Shown: positions 50,626-60,282, numbered from the stretch's first letter. The stretch is 64,000 nucleotides of DNA from an uncultured Allobosea sp. (GCF_945957345.1 NZ_CAMFKW010000025.1:1-64000), one strand, 5' to 3'. The notes: generated by a model not told the origin, from the letters alone. Translations and numbers: made by a program.

Positions 50626-51432
50626 TCAGCCGGCGCAGTCGGTCTTGCCGCAGCGGCGCACGGAATCGATCTTCGCCTTGAGGGCGGCTTGGCCTACCGC
50701 GCCGAAGACGATTTCGTCGCCGACGATGAAGGCGGGCGTGCCGGTGAGGCCGAGGCGGTCACCGAGCGCGACGGTGTCCTCGATCGCGGCCTTGGTGGCG
50801 GGGGCCTCGATGTCCTTCTTCACCTGCGCGATGTCGGCGCCAGCTTCCTTGGCGATGTCGAGCGCCTTGGCGGCATTGACCTTGCCCTTCACGCCCATCA
50901 GCTTGTTGTGAAACTCGAAATATTTCGGGCCCTGGAGCTGGTTCTTCACGGCGACGGCGACGCGGCTGGCCTCCACCGAATCAGGCCCGAGGATCGGGAA
51001 GTCCTTGAGCACGACCCGCAGCTTCGGATCGGCCTTGGAGAGGGCGGTCACGTCCTCCATCGCCCTTTTGCAGAAGCCGCAATTGTAATCCATGAACTCG
51101 ACGAGGGTGATGTCGCCCTCGGGATTGCCGATGATGACCGAGGTCGCGGGATCGGTGATCCGAGCCTTCTCGGCGGCGACCGCGTTGCGCTGGGCATCGG
51201 CCTGGGCGACGGTGTTCCGGCGCTCCAGCTCGATCAGCGCGTCCTGGATGATCTCGGGATTCTTCAGGATCGTCTCGCGGATCAGGTCCGTCACCGCCTT
51301 GCGCTGCTCGGGCGAAAGCGGCTGGCCCTGCGCCATGGCCGGCGCGGCGGAGGCCGCGAGCCAGAGGCCGAGCGCGACGGCGGCAGGCCGCAGGCAGGCG
51401 CGCGCCAGGCTGGTCAGGATCGGGAAAGCCAT
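50626..51432 (-). CDS. DsbA family thiol:disulfide interchange protein
   Basis: A 268-aa exported thioredoxin-fold protein. Signal peptide residues 1-34 (AVALGLWLAASAAPAMA-Q). The active site is Cys118-Gly-Phe-Cys121 (DYNCGFCKRAM), and the cis-Pro is in GLTGTPAFIVGD. An N-terminal helical segment of about 70 residues (LSPEQRKAVTDLIRETILKNPEIIQDALIELERR) precedes the fold, as in ScsC-like and BdbD-type proteins. The last eight residues carry a second pair, Cys261 and Cys266 (CGKTDC), which is not part of the fold. Function is likely disulfide formation or isomerisation in the periplasm. Confidence 0.9.
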   Translation of the reverse strand: MAFPILTSLARACLRPAAVALGLWLAASAAPAMAQGQPLSPEQRKAVTDLIRETILKNPEIIQDALIELERRNTVAQADAQRNAVAAEKARITDPATSVIIGNPEGDITLVEFMDYNCGFCKRAMEDVTALSKADPKLRVVLKDFPILGPDSVEASRVAVAVKNQLQGPKYFEFHNKLMGVKGKVNAAKALDIAKEAGADIAQVKKDIEAPATKAAIEDTVALGDRLGLTGTPAFIVGDEIVFGAVGQAALKAKIDSVRRCGKTDCAG

Positions 51433-51618
51433 CTCGTCATCCTTTCAAGGCCGCCTGCCAGGATTCCCGGCAGGCGAAGCAACGCGTCTGGCGCGAGCTT
51501 GTGGGTGTTCAGGGGGCGAAGGTCAAATCACAGCTCTGCCAGCGGGCGCGGCCGATGGTTGCAGGCAAGGGCAGGGTCAGCTACGCGGGCGGGCCTTCTC
51601 GTGAAACCGGACGAGCCG

Positions 51619-52809
51619 ATGTCGAAGCCCCTGATTGCGCCCGCCGCCTTGCCGGCCCTGGCCGAACGAGCCGAGCGCGTCGCGCCCTTCATCGTTATGG
51701 ACGTGATGAACCAGGCGGCTGCGATCGAGCGCCGGGGCGGATCGGTGGTGCATATGGAAGTCGGCCAGCCCTCGGCGCCGACGCCGGCCTCGATCCGTGC
51801 AGCCGCCGCTCGAGCGTTGGAGCATGGCCGGATCGGATACACGCAGGCGCTCGGCACGGATTCGCTGAGGGATCGCATCGCGCGCCATTATCGGGACGCT
51901 TATGGCGTGGAGGTGGCGGCCGAGCGCGTCGTCGTGACGACGGGCTCGTCGGGCGGCTTCATCCTGGCCTTCCTCGCCTGCTTCCAGCCGGGTTCGCGGA
52001 TCGCGATCACGGCGCCGGGCTATCCGGCCTATCGCAACATCCTGATCGCGCTCGGGCTGGAGCCGGTGGCGATCGAGGTCGGCCCCGAGACGCGTTTCGC
52101 CTTGACGCCGGACCTGATCGAGCGCGCCCATCGCGAGAAGCCGCTCGCGGGTGTGCTGACCATGAGCCCGGCCAACCCGACCGGCGTGGTGATGATGCCC
52201 GACGCAATCGCCGATGTTGCTGCCTGCTGCCGCAAGCTCGGGCTCTGGTACATCTCGGACGAAATCTATCACGGCCTGACCTATGAGACTCCGGCGACGA
52301 CGGCGCTCGCTGCCGATCCGGATGCGATCATCGTCAACTCCTTCTCCAAGTACTACTGCATGACCGGCTGGCGCGTCGGTTGGCTTGTCGTGCCGCAGCG
52401 GCTGGTGCGCACGATCGAGCGATTGCAGCAGAATTTCTCGATCTCGGTGCCCTATCTCAGCCAGGTCGCGGGCGAGGCGGCCTTCGACGCCACCGAAGAA
52501 TGCGAGGCGATCAAGGCCGGCTATGCGCAGAACCGTGCCTTCCTGCTGAAGGCGCTGCCGGAGATCGGGCTCGGCGATTTCCTGCCCGTGGACGGTGCTT
52601 TCTACATCTATCTCGATATCGGCCGGTATTCGAACGACTCGATGGCCTTCTGCCGCAGCGTGCTCGAAGAGGCGGGCGTCGCGATCACGCCCGGGCTCGA
52701 TTTCGACGAGGCGCGCGGCGCGCGCACGATCAGGCTCTCCTTTGCCGGTTCGCTCGCCGAATGCGAGGAGGCGGTGACGCGCATCGGCGCCTGGATGAAG
52801 AAGCGCTGA
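51619..52809 (+). CDS. Pyridoxal phosphate-dependent aminotransferase (class I/II)
   Basis: A 396-aa fold-type I aminotransferase. The PLP lysine is in SFSKYYCMTGWRVGW, with NPTG (SPANPTGVVM) and ISDEIYHGLTYE before it. The conserved Arg in the C-terminal ARTIRLSFAGS binds the carboxylate. It resembles AspC/aromatic or alanine-type subfamilies, and the substrate cannot be settled by eye. It begins with ATG 51619 and lies divergent from the DsbA-like gene. A GTG at 51601 is another possible start. Confidence 0.9.
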   Translation: MSKPLIAPAALPALAERAERVAPFIVMDVMNQAAAIERRGGSVVHMEVGQPSAPTPASIRAAAARALEHGRIGYTQALGTDSLRDRIARHYRDAYGVEVAAERVVVTTGSSGGFILAFLACFQPGSRIAITAPGYPAYRNILIALGLEPVAIEVGPETRFALTPDLIERAHREKPLAGVLTMSPANPTGVVMMPDAIADVAACCRKLGLWYISDEIYHGLTYETPATTALAADPDAIIVNSFSKYYCMTGWRVGWLVVPQRLVRTIERLQQNFSISVPYLSQVAGEAAFDATEECEAIKAGYAQNRAFLLKALPEIGLGDFLPVDGAFYIYLDIGRYSNDSMAFCRSVLEEAGVAITPGLDFDEARGARTIRLSFAGSLAECEEAVTRIGAWMKKR

Positions 52810-52897
52810 CCGGCGCCTGGCGGCGTCTCGCGAACTGCTTGCCAGATTTCGCGGAATCCCCGCATTCTGCATCCGTGGGATAGCGCGGAGGCCTGCC

Positions 52898-55207
52898 ATG
52901 AACGTCGCTGCATCGGGCACATCGGTCCCGCGGCGAAGCGCGGCCGGAAACGCATTCCTTTTCGGCTGGCTGGCACTTGCTTTCGTGTTGCTGGCGCCTG
53001 CCACTCCCGGCGTCGCCGAGGATCAATCCTCCGTCGTCCTGAGCCTGCGCGGCGACGAGACGCCCGAGACGATCCGCCGGATGGTCGACGCCCTGTCCGC
53101 TCCCGGACGGCAGGTCGAGATTCGGGTTGGTGGCGCCACGGCTGCGCCTGTTGCTGCTCCGCCGGCAGAGCCTGCGAGCAAGGCGAAGCCCGCCGCCACT
53201 CAACCCGCGCCTGCCCCGTCGATGGCGGATGAGGATGGTTTCCAGGCCGAGGTCAACGCCCTGGTCGATCGCTTCATCGACGGCGTCGAATATGGCGGCA
53301 CCTCGATCCCTGCGATCGGCGAATTGCCGACCGACTGGGGCCGTGCCTGGCAGCGCAATCTCAACGGTCGGGAAAGCCTGCCGGCCGGTTGGCGCGTCTT
53401 CGGGATCGTCTGCCTCGCGCTCGCCGCTGCCTTCGCCTTCCGGGTCGTTACCGCCCGCTGGTTCGCGCGGAAGATGCTGCCGGCCGGACCCGAGTTCACG
53501 CCCCGCCTTATCGCCTCGTCCTGGGGGCTGCTCCAGGATGTCGCGACCATCTTCCTGGCGCTGGCCTTGGCGCGGATGGCCCGCAACGCCTGGCTTCCGG
53601 AGAACGATCTCGCCAACGTCGCTCTCACGACAGGCGCCAATGGCGCGGCGATCGGTGCGCTCTATATTGCCGTCGGCCGTTTCCTGATCGCGCCCGGCGC
53701 GCCGGACCGGCGGGTCATGCCGCTGCCGCGCGGCGAAGTGCATTTCTGGCGGCTCGTCGCCTATGCGATCCTGACACCGCTGATCGTGACCGGCATCCTG
53801 CTCGCCCACCATGTCAGTGCCGGCCCGCGGCCGGTTACGGGGCTGATCGCGCTCACCGGGCTTGGCATCACGCTGTTCAAGGTCTGGTGGTTCCACGACG
53901 CGCGGTACGATCTCGCGGCGCTGGTCCTCTCCGGCTCGTCCGAACCCGGCCCGATCCGGCGGCTGATCGCCACCGGGACGGCCTGGTTCTACATCGCGAC
54001 GACCGTCCTGCTGTGGATGGTCAGCAGTGCCGCTGCGATGATGTCGAATGGTGGCCGCTGGGCCGAGGCCGCTGCGACGACGCAGGTAGCGATCGCCCTG
54101 ATTCCGATCTTCGCCGTCGGCATCTCCAGCCTGATGCGTTGTCATGCGATGCGGCACGAGGCGGAGCACGGCGCCACGCCCATGCGGCGCGCCGGCAATG
54201 CGGCCTTGCGTGCGGCTGCCGTCGGGGCACTGTGGGCGGTCGGCTTCTTCGTTCTGGCGCGCCTCTGGGCCGGGCTGCTGCTGGGCGTCACGTCAGGGCA
54301 ATTCGCCATGGTGATGCGGCAGACCGCGGGTGTCGCGATCTTCGCCTTCGTCGGCTGGGTCGCGCTCGTCTTCCTGCACGCCTTCTTCGACGGCTATACG
54401 CCGAAGCCGCGCGTCGTCGGTCCCGCCGACGAGGACGCGGCGCATGATGAGGGTGTGCCGAGCCGGTTGGCGACGGTGCTGCCGGTGCTGCGTGGGGTCG
54501 TGCTCGGCGCGGTGCTCGGCCTCACCATCCTCATCGTGCTGTCGCGACTGGGCGTCGATATCGGGCCGCTGCTCGCCGGATTCGGCATTCTCGGCCTCGC
54601 TCTCTCCTTCGGCTCGCAGGCCTTGGTGCGCGACATCGTCTCCGGCCTGTTCTTCATGCTGGAGGACGCGTTCCGCGTCGGCGAATATGTCGATACCGGC
54701 CGGCTCAAGGGCACGGTCGAGAAGATCTCGCTGCGCTCGATGCAATTGCGCCACCAGAGCGGGCAGATCCACACCGTGCCCTTCGGCCAGGTCCAATCGC
54801 TGACCAATGCCAGTCGCGACTGGGCGACGGTGAAGTTCAACGTCCGTCTCGACCATTCCGCCGATATCGAGCAGGCTCGAAAGGCGATCAAGAAGACCGG
54901 CATCGCGCTGATGGAGGATCCCGAGTTCGGACCGCATTTCATTGCGCCGCTCAAGATGCAGGGCGTCGCCGACATCACCGACAGCGCCATCGTCATCAGG
55001 CTGAAATTCACGGCCAAGCCGAACCAGGCCTCGGCGCTGCAGCGCGAGTCGCTGAAACGGGTCTACCGCGCCTTGAACGATGCGCACATCCCCTTCGCCT
55101 CGAATGCCGTCACGGTGCGTGGCGGCGAGGGTGGCTCGCAAAGCCAGGCTGCCGCGGCGATCTCGACCGTGCCGCCGCCGAGCCCATTGGCGCCCGCGGC
55201 GGGGTAA
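52898..55207 (+). CDS. Mechanosensitive ion channel family protein (MscS/YbiO-like)
   Basis: A 769-aa channel. An N-terminal signal or anchor (FLFGWLALAFVLLAPATPGVAE), a periplasmic Ala/Pro-rich stretch at about residues 60-110, then about ten hydrophobic segments, the last ones containing the pore. The MscS core is near the end: VLPVLRGVVLGAVLGLTILIVLSRLGVDIGPLLAGFGILGLALSFGSQALVRDIVSGLFFMLEDAFRVGEYVDTGRLKGTVEKISLRSMQLRHQSGQIHTVPFGQVQSLTN, followed by a beta domain. It protects against osmotic down-shock by opening under tension. It resembles the larger YbiO/MscM-type members rather than small MscS. Confidence 0.9.
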   Translation: MNVAASGTSVPRRSAAGNAFLFGWLALAFVLLAPATPGVAEDQSSVVLSLRGDETPETIRRMVDALSAPGRQVEIRVGGATAAPVAAPPAEPASKAKPAATQPAPAPSMADEDGFQAEVNALVDRFIDGVEYGGTSIPAIGELPTDWGRAWQRNLNGRESLPAGWRVFGIVCLALAAAFAFRVVTARWFARKMLPAGPEFTPRLIASSWGLLQDVATIFLALALARMARNAWLPENDLANVALTTGANGAAIGALYIAVGRFLIAPGAPDRRVMPLPRGEVHFWRLVAYAILTPLIVTGILLAHHVSAGPRPVTGLIALTGLGITLFKVWWFHDARYDLAALVLSGSSEPGPIRRLIATGTAWFYIATTVLLWMVSSAAAMMSNGGRWAEAAATTQVAIALIPIFAVGISSLMRCHAMRHEAEHGATPMRRAGNAALRAAAVGALWAVGFFVLARLWAGLLLGVTSGQFAMVMRQTAGVAIFAFVGWVALVFLHAFFDGYTPKPRVVGPADEDAAHDEGVPSRLATVLPVLRGVVLGAVLGLTILIVLSRLGVDIGPLLAGFGILGLALSFGSQALVRDIVSGLFFMLEDAFRVGEYVDTGRLKGTVEKISLRSMQLRHQSGQIHTVPFGQVQSLTNASRDWATVKFNVRLDHSADIEQARKAIKKTGIALMEDPEFGPHFIAPLKMQGVADITDSAIVIRLKFTAKPNQASALQRESLKRVYRALNDAHIPFASNAVTVRGGEGGSQSQAAAAISTVPPPSPLAPAAG

Positions 55208-55310
55208 GCGCCGGCACTCGCGATTGCGTGGACGCGGCAATCGCCCCCCATGGATGGAAGGCTCTGCAGGCGCCGATCCCCTGACCGGTTTGGCGATGCG
55301 TGAAAAGGAA

Positions 55311-55337
55311 AAGCCCGCTGCGAGATGCAGCGGGCTT
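55311..55337. terminator. Bidirectional terminator between mscS-like gene and rne
   Basis: Stem AAGCCCGCTGC (55311-55321) and GCAGCGGGCTT (55327-55337), 5-base loop, between convergent genes ending at 55207 and 55366. Confidence 0.75.
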
Positions 55338-55365
55338 CGTCATTTATCGGGCTCAAGCCGTGCGG

Positions 55366-58119
55366 TCAGGAGCGGCCGGCGAGCCGGTTCCACCAGCCGC
55401 CGCGCTTGGGGCGATTCGGGTCCGGCTCCGTCAGCACGACCGCAACGGGCTCTTCGGCAGGCGCCGGAGCAGGTGCGGGTTCGGGCGCCGCAGCGGGCTC
55501 GGCCGCAGCGGGAGCGACTTCGGGAGCAGCGACCGGAGCTTCGGCCTTCGTCTCGACTGGAGCCGGAGCTGCTTCTGCAGCGGCTTCGCCGCCCTCGGTG
55601 ATCGGCACGACCTTCTTGCGCGAGCGGCTGCGCTTGGGCTTCTCGGCCTCGGCGGGAGCGGCTTCGACCGCGACGGTCTCGGCCTTGGCCTCCGTCTCCT
55701 TGGCGGCCTCGGCCTTCGGCTTGCGGGCGCGGCTGCGCTTCGGCTTCACGGGCTCGGCGGCAGGCTCTTCGGCCACCGGCTCCTGAGCAACCTCGGCAAC
55801 GGCTTCGGCGACCGGCTCGGTGGCGGCCGGGGTCACGGCCTCGTCGCCGTCTTCCTCGCCCTCGTCGCCTTCGTCATCACCCTGCGCGCCGTCGAGCTGC
55901 TGGCCCTGCTCGTCACGATCGCCACCCCGCCGACGGCGGCGGCGACGGCGGCGACGACGACCGTTCTCGCCTTCGCCGCGCTCGGACTGGCCCTGCGCCT
56001 CTTCGGCGGTCGCCTCGTTGCCGCCGGTTTCGGCGTCGAGGGCAGCGGCTTCCGCCGCGGCATCGAGCGCATCGTCGTCGACATCGGAGGCGATCGCCTC
56101 GGCCTTGAAGCTGGTCGGGACGACACGGCCCTCATTGCCGACGAACTCGCCGCGCTCGACCTCGAAATAGCGGGTGCCGAGCAGGTTCGCGTCGGTCGAG
56201 ACCGTGATGGCGATGTTGAAGCGGGTCTCGAGATCGGAGAGATGGGCGCGCTTCTGGTTGAGGACGTAGAGCGCGACTTCCGGCCGGGTCCGGACGGTGA
56301 GGTTGTGCGAGGCGCTCTTGATCAGCGTCTCCTCCAGCGCGCGCAGGATCTGCAGCGCGACCGACGGGGTCGAGCGGATCATGCCGGCGCCGGCGCAGTG
56401 CGGGCAGGGCACCGAGGAGGATTCGAGCACGCCGGTGCGGATGCGCTGTCGCGACATCTCCAGCAGGCCGAAGGCCGAGATGCGGCCGACCTGGATGCGG
56501 GCGCGGTCGTCCTTCAAGCACTCCTTCAGCTTCTTCTCGACGGCGCGGTTGTTCCGGTTCTCCTCCATGTCGATGAAATCGATCACGATAAGGCCGGCGA
56601 GGTCGCGCAGGCGCAGCTGGCGGGAGATTTCCTCCGCCGCTTCGAGATTGGTCTTGAGGGCGGTGTCCTCGATATTGTGCTCGCGGGTCGAGCGGCCCGA
56701 GTTGATGTCGATCGCGACCAGCGCTTCCGTCTGGTTGATCACGAGATAACCACCGGACTTCAACGTGACCGTGTTCGAGAACATCGCGTCGAGCTGGCTC
56801 TCGACACCGAAGGAGGCGAAGAGCGGGGTCTGCTCGCGATAGGGCTTCACGCTCTTGGCATGGCTCGGCATGAGCATGCGCATGAAGTCCTTGGCCTCGC
56901 GATAGGCGCTCTCGCCAGCGACGTGAACCTCGTCGATATCCTTGTTATAGAGGTCGCGGATCGAGCGCTTGACGAGGTTGCCCTCCTCATAGACCAGCGC
57001 GGGCGCGACCGAGGCCAGCGTCAGCTCGCGCACGCTTTCCCACATCCGCATCAGATATTCGTAGTCGCGTCGGATCTCGACCTTGGTGCGCGAGGCGCCG
57101 GCCGTGCGCAGGATGAGGCCCATCCCCTCCGGAACCTCCAGCTCCTGGGCGATTTCCTTCAGGCGCTTGCGGTCCTCGGCATTGGTGATCTTGCGCGAGA
57201 TGCCGCCGCCCTTGCCGGTGTTCGGCATCAGCACCGAATAGCGGCCGGCGAGCGAGAGATAGGTGGTGAGCGCCGCGCCCTTGTTGCCGCGCTCTTCCTT
57301 GACGACCTGGACCAGGATGATCTGGCGGCGCTTGATGACTTCCTGGATCTTGTACTGGCGGCGCGACTGGCGGTGCGGACGCTCCGGCATGTCGTCGAGG
57401 GCGTCGCCGCCGCCGAGCTGCTCGGGTGCCTCCTCGGCATCGTCGTCGCCGTGATCGTCGTCGTGGTCATCCTCGGACGGCTTGCGCGCCTCGGTATCCA
57501 CGCTTTCCGATGCCTCGCCCGAAACCTCGGTCGCCTCGACGGCGACGGTCTCGAAGGTCAGCGGCGCGGCATTGTCGACGGCCTCCTCGGTGGTCGATTC
57601 GGCGACGTCGGGAGCGAAGAACTCGCCGAAGGCGGGGCCGCCCTCGTTGACCATGGCGGCTTCCTTGCCGTCGGTCACGACTTCGACATCGTCGCCGTTC
57701 TGCTCGACCTCGGCGGAGACGGTCTCGTCGGGGGCGGCCTTCTTGGCGCGGTTGTCGCGATCGCCGCGGCGGCCGCGGTCGCGGCGGCCACGCTTCTCGC
57801 GGCGCTCCTCGTCGCGCTCCTCGTCACGGTCGGCGCGAGCCTCGTCGTCGAGCAGCGCCTGCCGGTCGGCGACCGGGATCTGATAGTAGTCTGGATGGAT
57901 CTCGGAGAAGGCGAGGAAGCCGTGGCGGTTGCCGCCATACTCGACGAAGGCCGCCTGGAGCGAGGGCTCCACGCGGGTCACCTTGGCGAGATAGATATTG
58001 CCGCGGAGCGGCTTGCGGCTGGCGGATTCGAAATCAAACTCTTCGACGCGGGATCCGCGGACCACCACGACCCGGGTCTCCTCCGGGTGGGTGGCATCGA
58101 TAAGCATCTTGTTGGCCAT
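55366..58119 (-). CDS. rne: Ribonuclease E/G
   Basis: Endoribonuclease that starts mRNA decay and processes rRNA and tRNA. The 917-aa product has an S1 domain near the N-terminus (GNIYLAKVTRVEPSLQAAFVEYGGNRHGFLAFSEIHP). An acidic and basic low-complexity insert follows (residues about 95-250), then the RNase H-like and DNase I-like parts. Metal ligands lie in VAIDINSGR and LIVIDFIDM, and the zinc-link is CPHCAGAG. The last 250 residues are disordered and alternate acidic, Arg-rich and Ala/Pro/Glu stretches, a scaffold for degradosome partners. The ATG is preceded by a long 5' leader (58120-58781), which in other bacteria carries an autoregulatory site. Confidence 0.96.
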   Translation of the reverse strand: MANKMLIDATHPEETRVVVVRGSRVEEFDFESASRKPLRGNIYLAKVTRVEPSLQAAFVEYGGNRHGFLAFSEIHPDYYQIPVADRQALLDDEARADRDEERDEERREKRGRRDRGRRGDRDNRAKKAAPDETVSAEVEQNGDDVEVVTDGKEAAMVNEGGPAFGEFFAPDVAESTTEEAVDNAAPLTFETVAVEATEVSGEASESVDTEARKPSEDDHDDDHGDDDAEEAPEQLGGGDALDDMPERPHRQSRRQYKIQEVIKRRQIILVQVVKEERGNKGAALTTYLSLAGRYSVLMPNTGKGGGISRKITNAEDRKRLKEIAQELEVPEGMGLILRTAGASRTKVEIRRDYEYLMRMWESVRELTLASVAPALVYEEGNLVKRSIRDLYNKDIDEVHVAGESAYREAKDFMRMLMPSHAKSVKPYREQTPLFASFGVESQLDAMFSNTVTLKSGGYLVINQTEALVAIDINSGRSTREHNIEDTALKTNLEAAEEISRQLRLRDLAGLIVIDFIDMEENRNNRAVEKKLKECLKDDRARIQVGRISAFGLLEMSRQRIRTGVLESSSVPCPHCAGAGMIRSTPSVALQILRALEETLIKSASHNLTVRTRPEVALYVLNQKRAHLSDLETRFNIAITVSTDANLLGTRYFEVERGEFVGNEGRVVPTSFKAEAIASDVDDDALDAAAEAAALDAETGGNEATAEEAQGQSERGEGENGRRRRRRRRRRRGGDRDEQGQQLDGAQGDDEGDEGEEDGDEAVTPAATEPVAEAVAEVAQEPVAEEPAAEPVKPKRSRARKPKAEAAKETEAKAETVAVEAAPAEAEKPKRSRSRKKVVPITEGGEAAAEAAPAPVETKAEAPVAAPEVAPAAAEPAAAPEPAPAPAPAEEPVAVVLTEPDPNRPKRGGWWNRLAGRS

Positions 58120-58781
58120 AAGACAGTTCCATTGGCGCGGCTGCCGACCGGCTCCGCACGGCTACGGATGCAAATCCGCCGCCGCGGGCGAGGGCGCCGC
58201 GAGAAGGCCGGAGCGAGCCGGCATGTTGCAGGAGGGAGAAGGAAGCGGTCGAGACAGGAAGGCGGCTCGGAACAGCCCCCCGGGCGACAAGCCCGGCGCG
58301 GTTCCGCAGGTTCGGACGGTTCACCGATGGTGCTAGCGGCGTCTTATGCCCCGTCATCTGTCCTGACCTGCGATGCTCCGGCCAGATAGCCAGGCGCATC
58401 GCGTTTGCACGCTCGCAAGACAGGGCAGGGCGCAGAAAACACGCAATCCCGATGCCAACCGTCTGCGGACGATCCGTTGCGGTCGTCTTGTTGCCGCCAC
58501 CCCGTTCGGGAGCGGTGGCCCAGCCTGCTTCGGACGCCGACGGATCGCACGATCCGGATGTGTCCCTCGGACAAGCTGACAAGCAACCTGTTCCATTACA
58601 GACAGGTGATGGTGATTTGCAAGTCACATGACGGCCGCATTTCGGCCGGGGCGCGCAGAGGCGGTTTCCGGCTCCCGGGAGGGATGGTAACGCCCTGTTA
58701 GGATTTCAGCCCCGTTATGGTTAAACCCTCGTAACAAGAGACGGGATTTTTCAACTGTTCTCGTGCATCCGCCGCGCTGAT
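58120..58781. other. Divergent promoter region and rne 5' leader
   Basis: About 660 bases between divergent rne and the cell-wall amidase gene. It has no convincing gene. The half nearest the amidase is A+T richer; ATGGTTAA at 58717-58724 (the CtrA half-site TTAACCAT on the minus strand) is the clearest motif. I cannot delimit promoters or any RNA structure that could be the rne feedback site. Confidence 0.5.
58717..58724. promoter_or_regulatory. Candidate CtrA half-site before the amidase gene
   Basis: ATGGTTAA, the reverse complement of TTAACCAT, 58 bases upstream of the GTG start of the amidase. The eight-base half-site is a known CtrA motif in alphaproteobacteria. A single eight-mer arises by chance in 64 kb, so this is only a candidate. 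Confidence 0.3.
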
Positions 58782-60056
58782 GTGAGCCGTCGCGATGCGC
58801 CGTGGCGATTCCGGGCGCTGCGGTGCGCGCTGGCCGTCGCCTGCCTGGTCGCGACCGCTCCGGTGGCGGGCTCCCTGCGGGCCTGGGCTCAGCCGAAGGC
58901 AGAGCCGCGTCCGCAAAGCGAATACCCGGTCGCGACCGACGCCCGCATTGAACAGAGCGGCGAAACTGTGCGCCTCTCGATGATGCTGTCCGCGAACGTC
59001 GCGGTCGATGCCTGGGTGCAGGCCTCGCCGGACCGGGTCATCGTCGAATTGCCCTCGACCAATTTCCAGATCCAGCCCTCGGCCAAGCGCAGTGCCGGCT
59101 TCGTCAGCGGCTATCGCTACGGCCTGTTCACCGCGGACAAGGCCCGAATCATCATCGACCTGTCCCAGCCCGCCACCATCGCCAAGGCGGAGGTGAAGAC
59201 GGTGCGCGGCGGCTTCGGCGAGCTGACGATCGAATTGAAGAAGGCGTCGCGGGGGGATTTCCTGGCCGAGGCCGGCAAGGTGCTCAAACCTGGGCCGGCC
59301 ATGCCGGTTCCAGCGCCAGCGTCGACCAAGGCGGCCGGCGAGGCTCGTCGCACGATCGTGATCGATCCCGGTCATGGCGGCATCGATCCGGGCGCGACCG
59401 TCGCCTCCATCGCCGAGAAGGCGGTCGTCCTCGCCTTCGGCAAGGCGCTCAAGGAGCAGCTCGAGGCCAGTGGCCGCTATCGCATCGTCATGACCCGCGA
59501 CGACGACCGCTTCGTCTCGCTCGGCGACCGCGTGCAGATCGGGCGCAGCGAGCAGGCGGACCTGTTCATCTCGATCCATGCCGATTCGCTGACGCAGGCG
59601 CAGGAGGTGCGCGGCGCGACCGTCTATACTCGCTCGGAGCGCGCGACCGACGCCGAGGCCGCGCGGCTCGCCGCCAAGGAAAATGAGGCCGATGCCGTCG
59701 CCGGCCTGGAAACCAGTGAGGAACTCCAGGACGTCGCGGGCATCCTGATGGACCTCGCCCGGCGCGAGACACGGACCTTCACCGGCGTCTTCGCGCGCAA
59801 TCTGGTCGAGAAGCTCGGTGGCTCGATCAAGATGCACAAGATACCGCTGCGTTCGGCGCGATTCTGGGTGTTGAGCGCGCCGGACGTGCCGTCCGTGCTG
59901 ATCGAGCTCGGCTACATGTCGAGCCCGAAGGACGCCGAATTGCTGAATTCGCCGGAATGGCGGGGCAAGGCGGTGACGGCGGTATCCGCCGCAATCGAGG
60001 ATTACTTCGCCCGCGAGCGGGCCTCGGTGGGCAAGGCGGCGGAGAGCCGGAACTAG
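58782..60056 (+). CDS. N-acetylmuramoyl-L-alanine amidase (AmiC-like)
   Basis: Cleaves the stem peptide from MurNAc in peptidoglycan during cell separation. The 424-aa product starts at a GTG and has a signal peptide (ALAVACLVATAPVAGSLRAWA-Q). An AMIN domain (about 50-155) should target it to the septum, and a C-terminal Amidase_3 domain has Zn ligands His198 (DPGHGG), Glu212 (SIAEKAV) and His266 (ISIHAD). LIELGYMSS holds the catalytic Glu. A linker of about 30 residues is Ala/Pro-rich. No activator (EnvC/NlpD) is adjacent. It is followed by PBP1A, so both act on the cell wall. Confidence 0.94.
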   Translation: MSRRDAPWRFRALRCALAVACLVATAPVAGSLRAWAQPKAEPRPQSEYPVATDARIEQSGETVRLSMMLSANVAVDAWVQASPDRVIVELPSTNFQIQPSAKRSAGFVSGYRYGLFTADKARIIIDLSQPATIAKAEVKTVRGGFGELTIELKKASRGDFLAEAGKVLKPGPAMPVPAPASTKAAGEARRTIVIDPGHGGIDPGATVASIAEKAVVLAFGKALKEQLEASGRYRIVMTRDDDRFVSLGDRVQIGRSEQADLFISIHADSLTQAQEVRGATVYTRSERATDAEAARLAAKENEADAVAGLETSEELQDVAGILMDLARRETRTFTGVFARNLVEKLGGSIKMHKIPLRSARFWVLSAPDVPSVLIELGYMSSPKDAELLNSPEWRGKAVTAVSAAIEDYFARERASVGKAAESRN

Positions 60057-60080
60057 GGAACCCCGGCGGTTCCGGTTGCG

Positions 60081-60103
60081 CCCTGCCGGCAATGACGGCA
60101 GGG
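60081..60103 (+). terminator. Hairpin after the amidase gene
   Basis: CCCTGCCG (60081-60088) pairs with CGGCAGGG (60096-60103), 25 bases past the amidase stop. No T run follows, so termination is uncertain. Confidence 0.4.
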
Positions 60104-60282
60104 ATGGGGGAACGGCCGAATCGTCGGCGTCGTGCCCGCGTCGCGTTTCGAAGGCTGCCGGATGATGCGGAATGTGGTCGCGAGGCCACGGTTCCGCCAT
60201 CTCCGTCATGTTATAGCTATGATTTGCGAAGCGCCCCGATTTGGCGCCCGCCGGGTGGCAGTTACGGGGTCCAGGACCAAAG

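Noticed and set aside
55300..58389. 1029-codon open frame on the strand opposite rne
   Set aside because: It is a shadow of the high-G+C rne coding sequence; the rne frame has complete catalytic motifs, whereas the opposite frame is repetitive Leu/Gly/Asp-rich text without a family.
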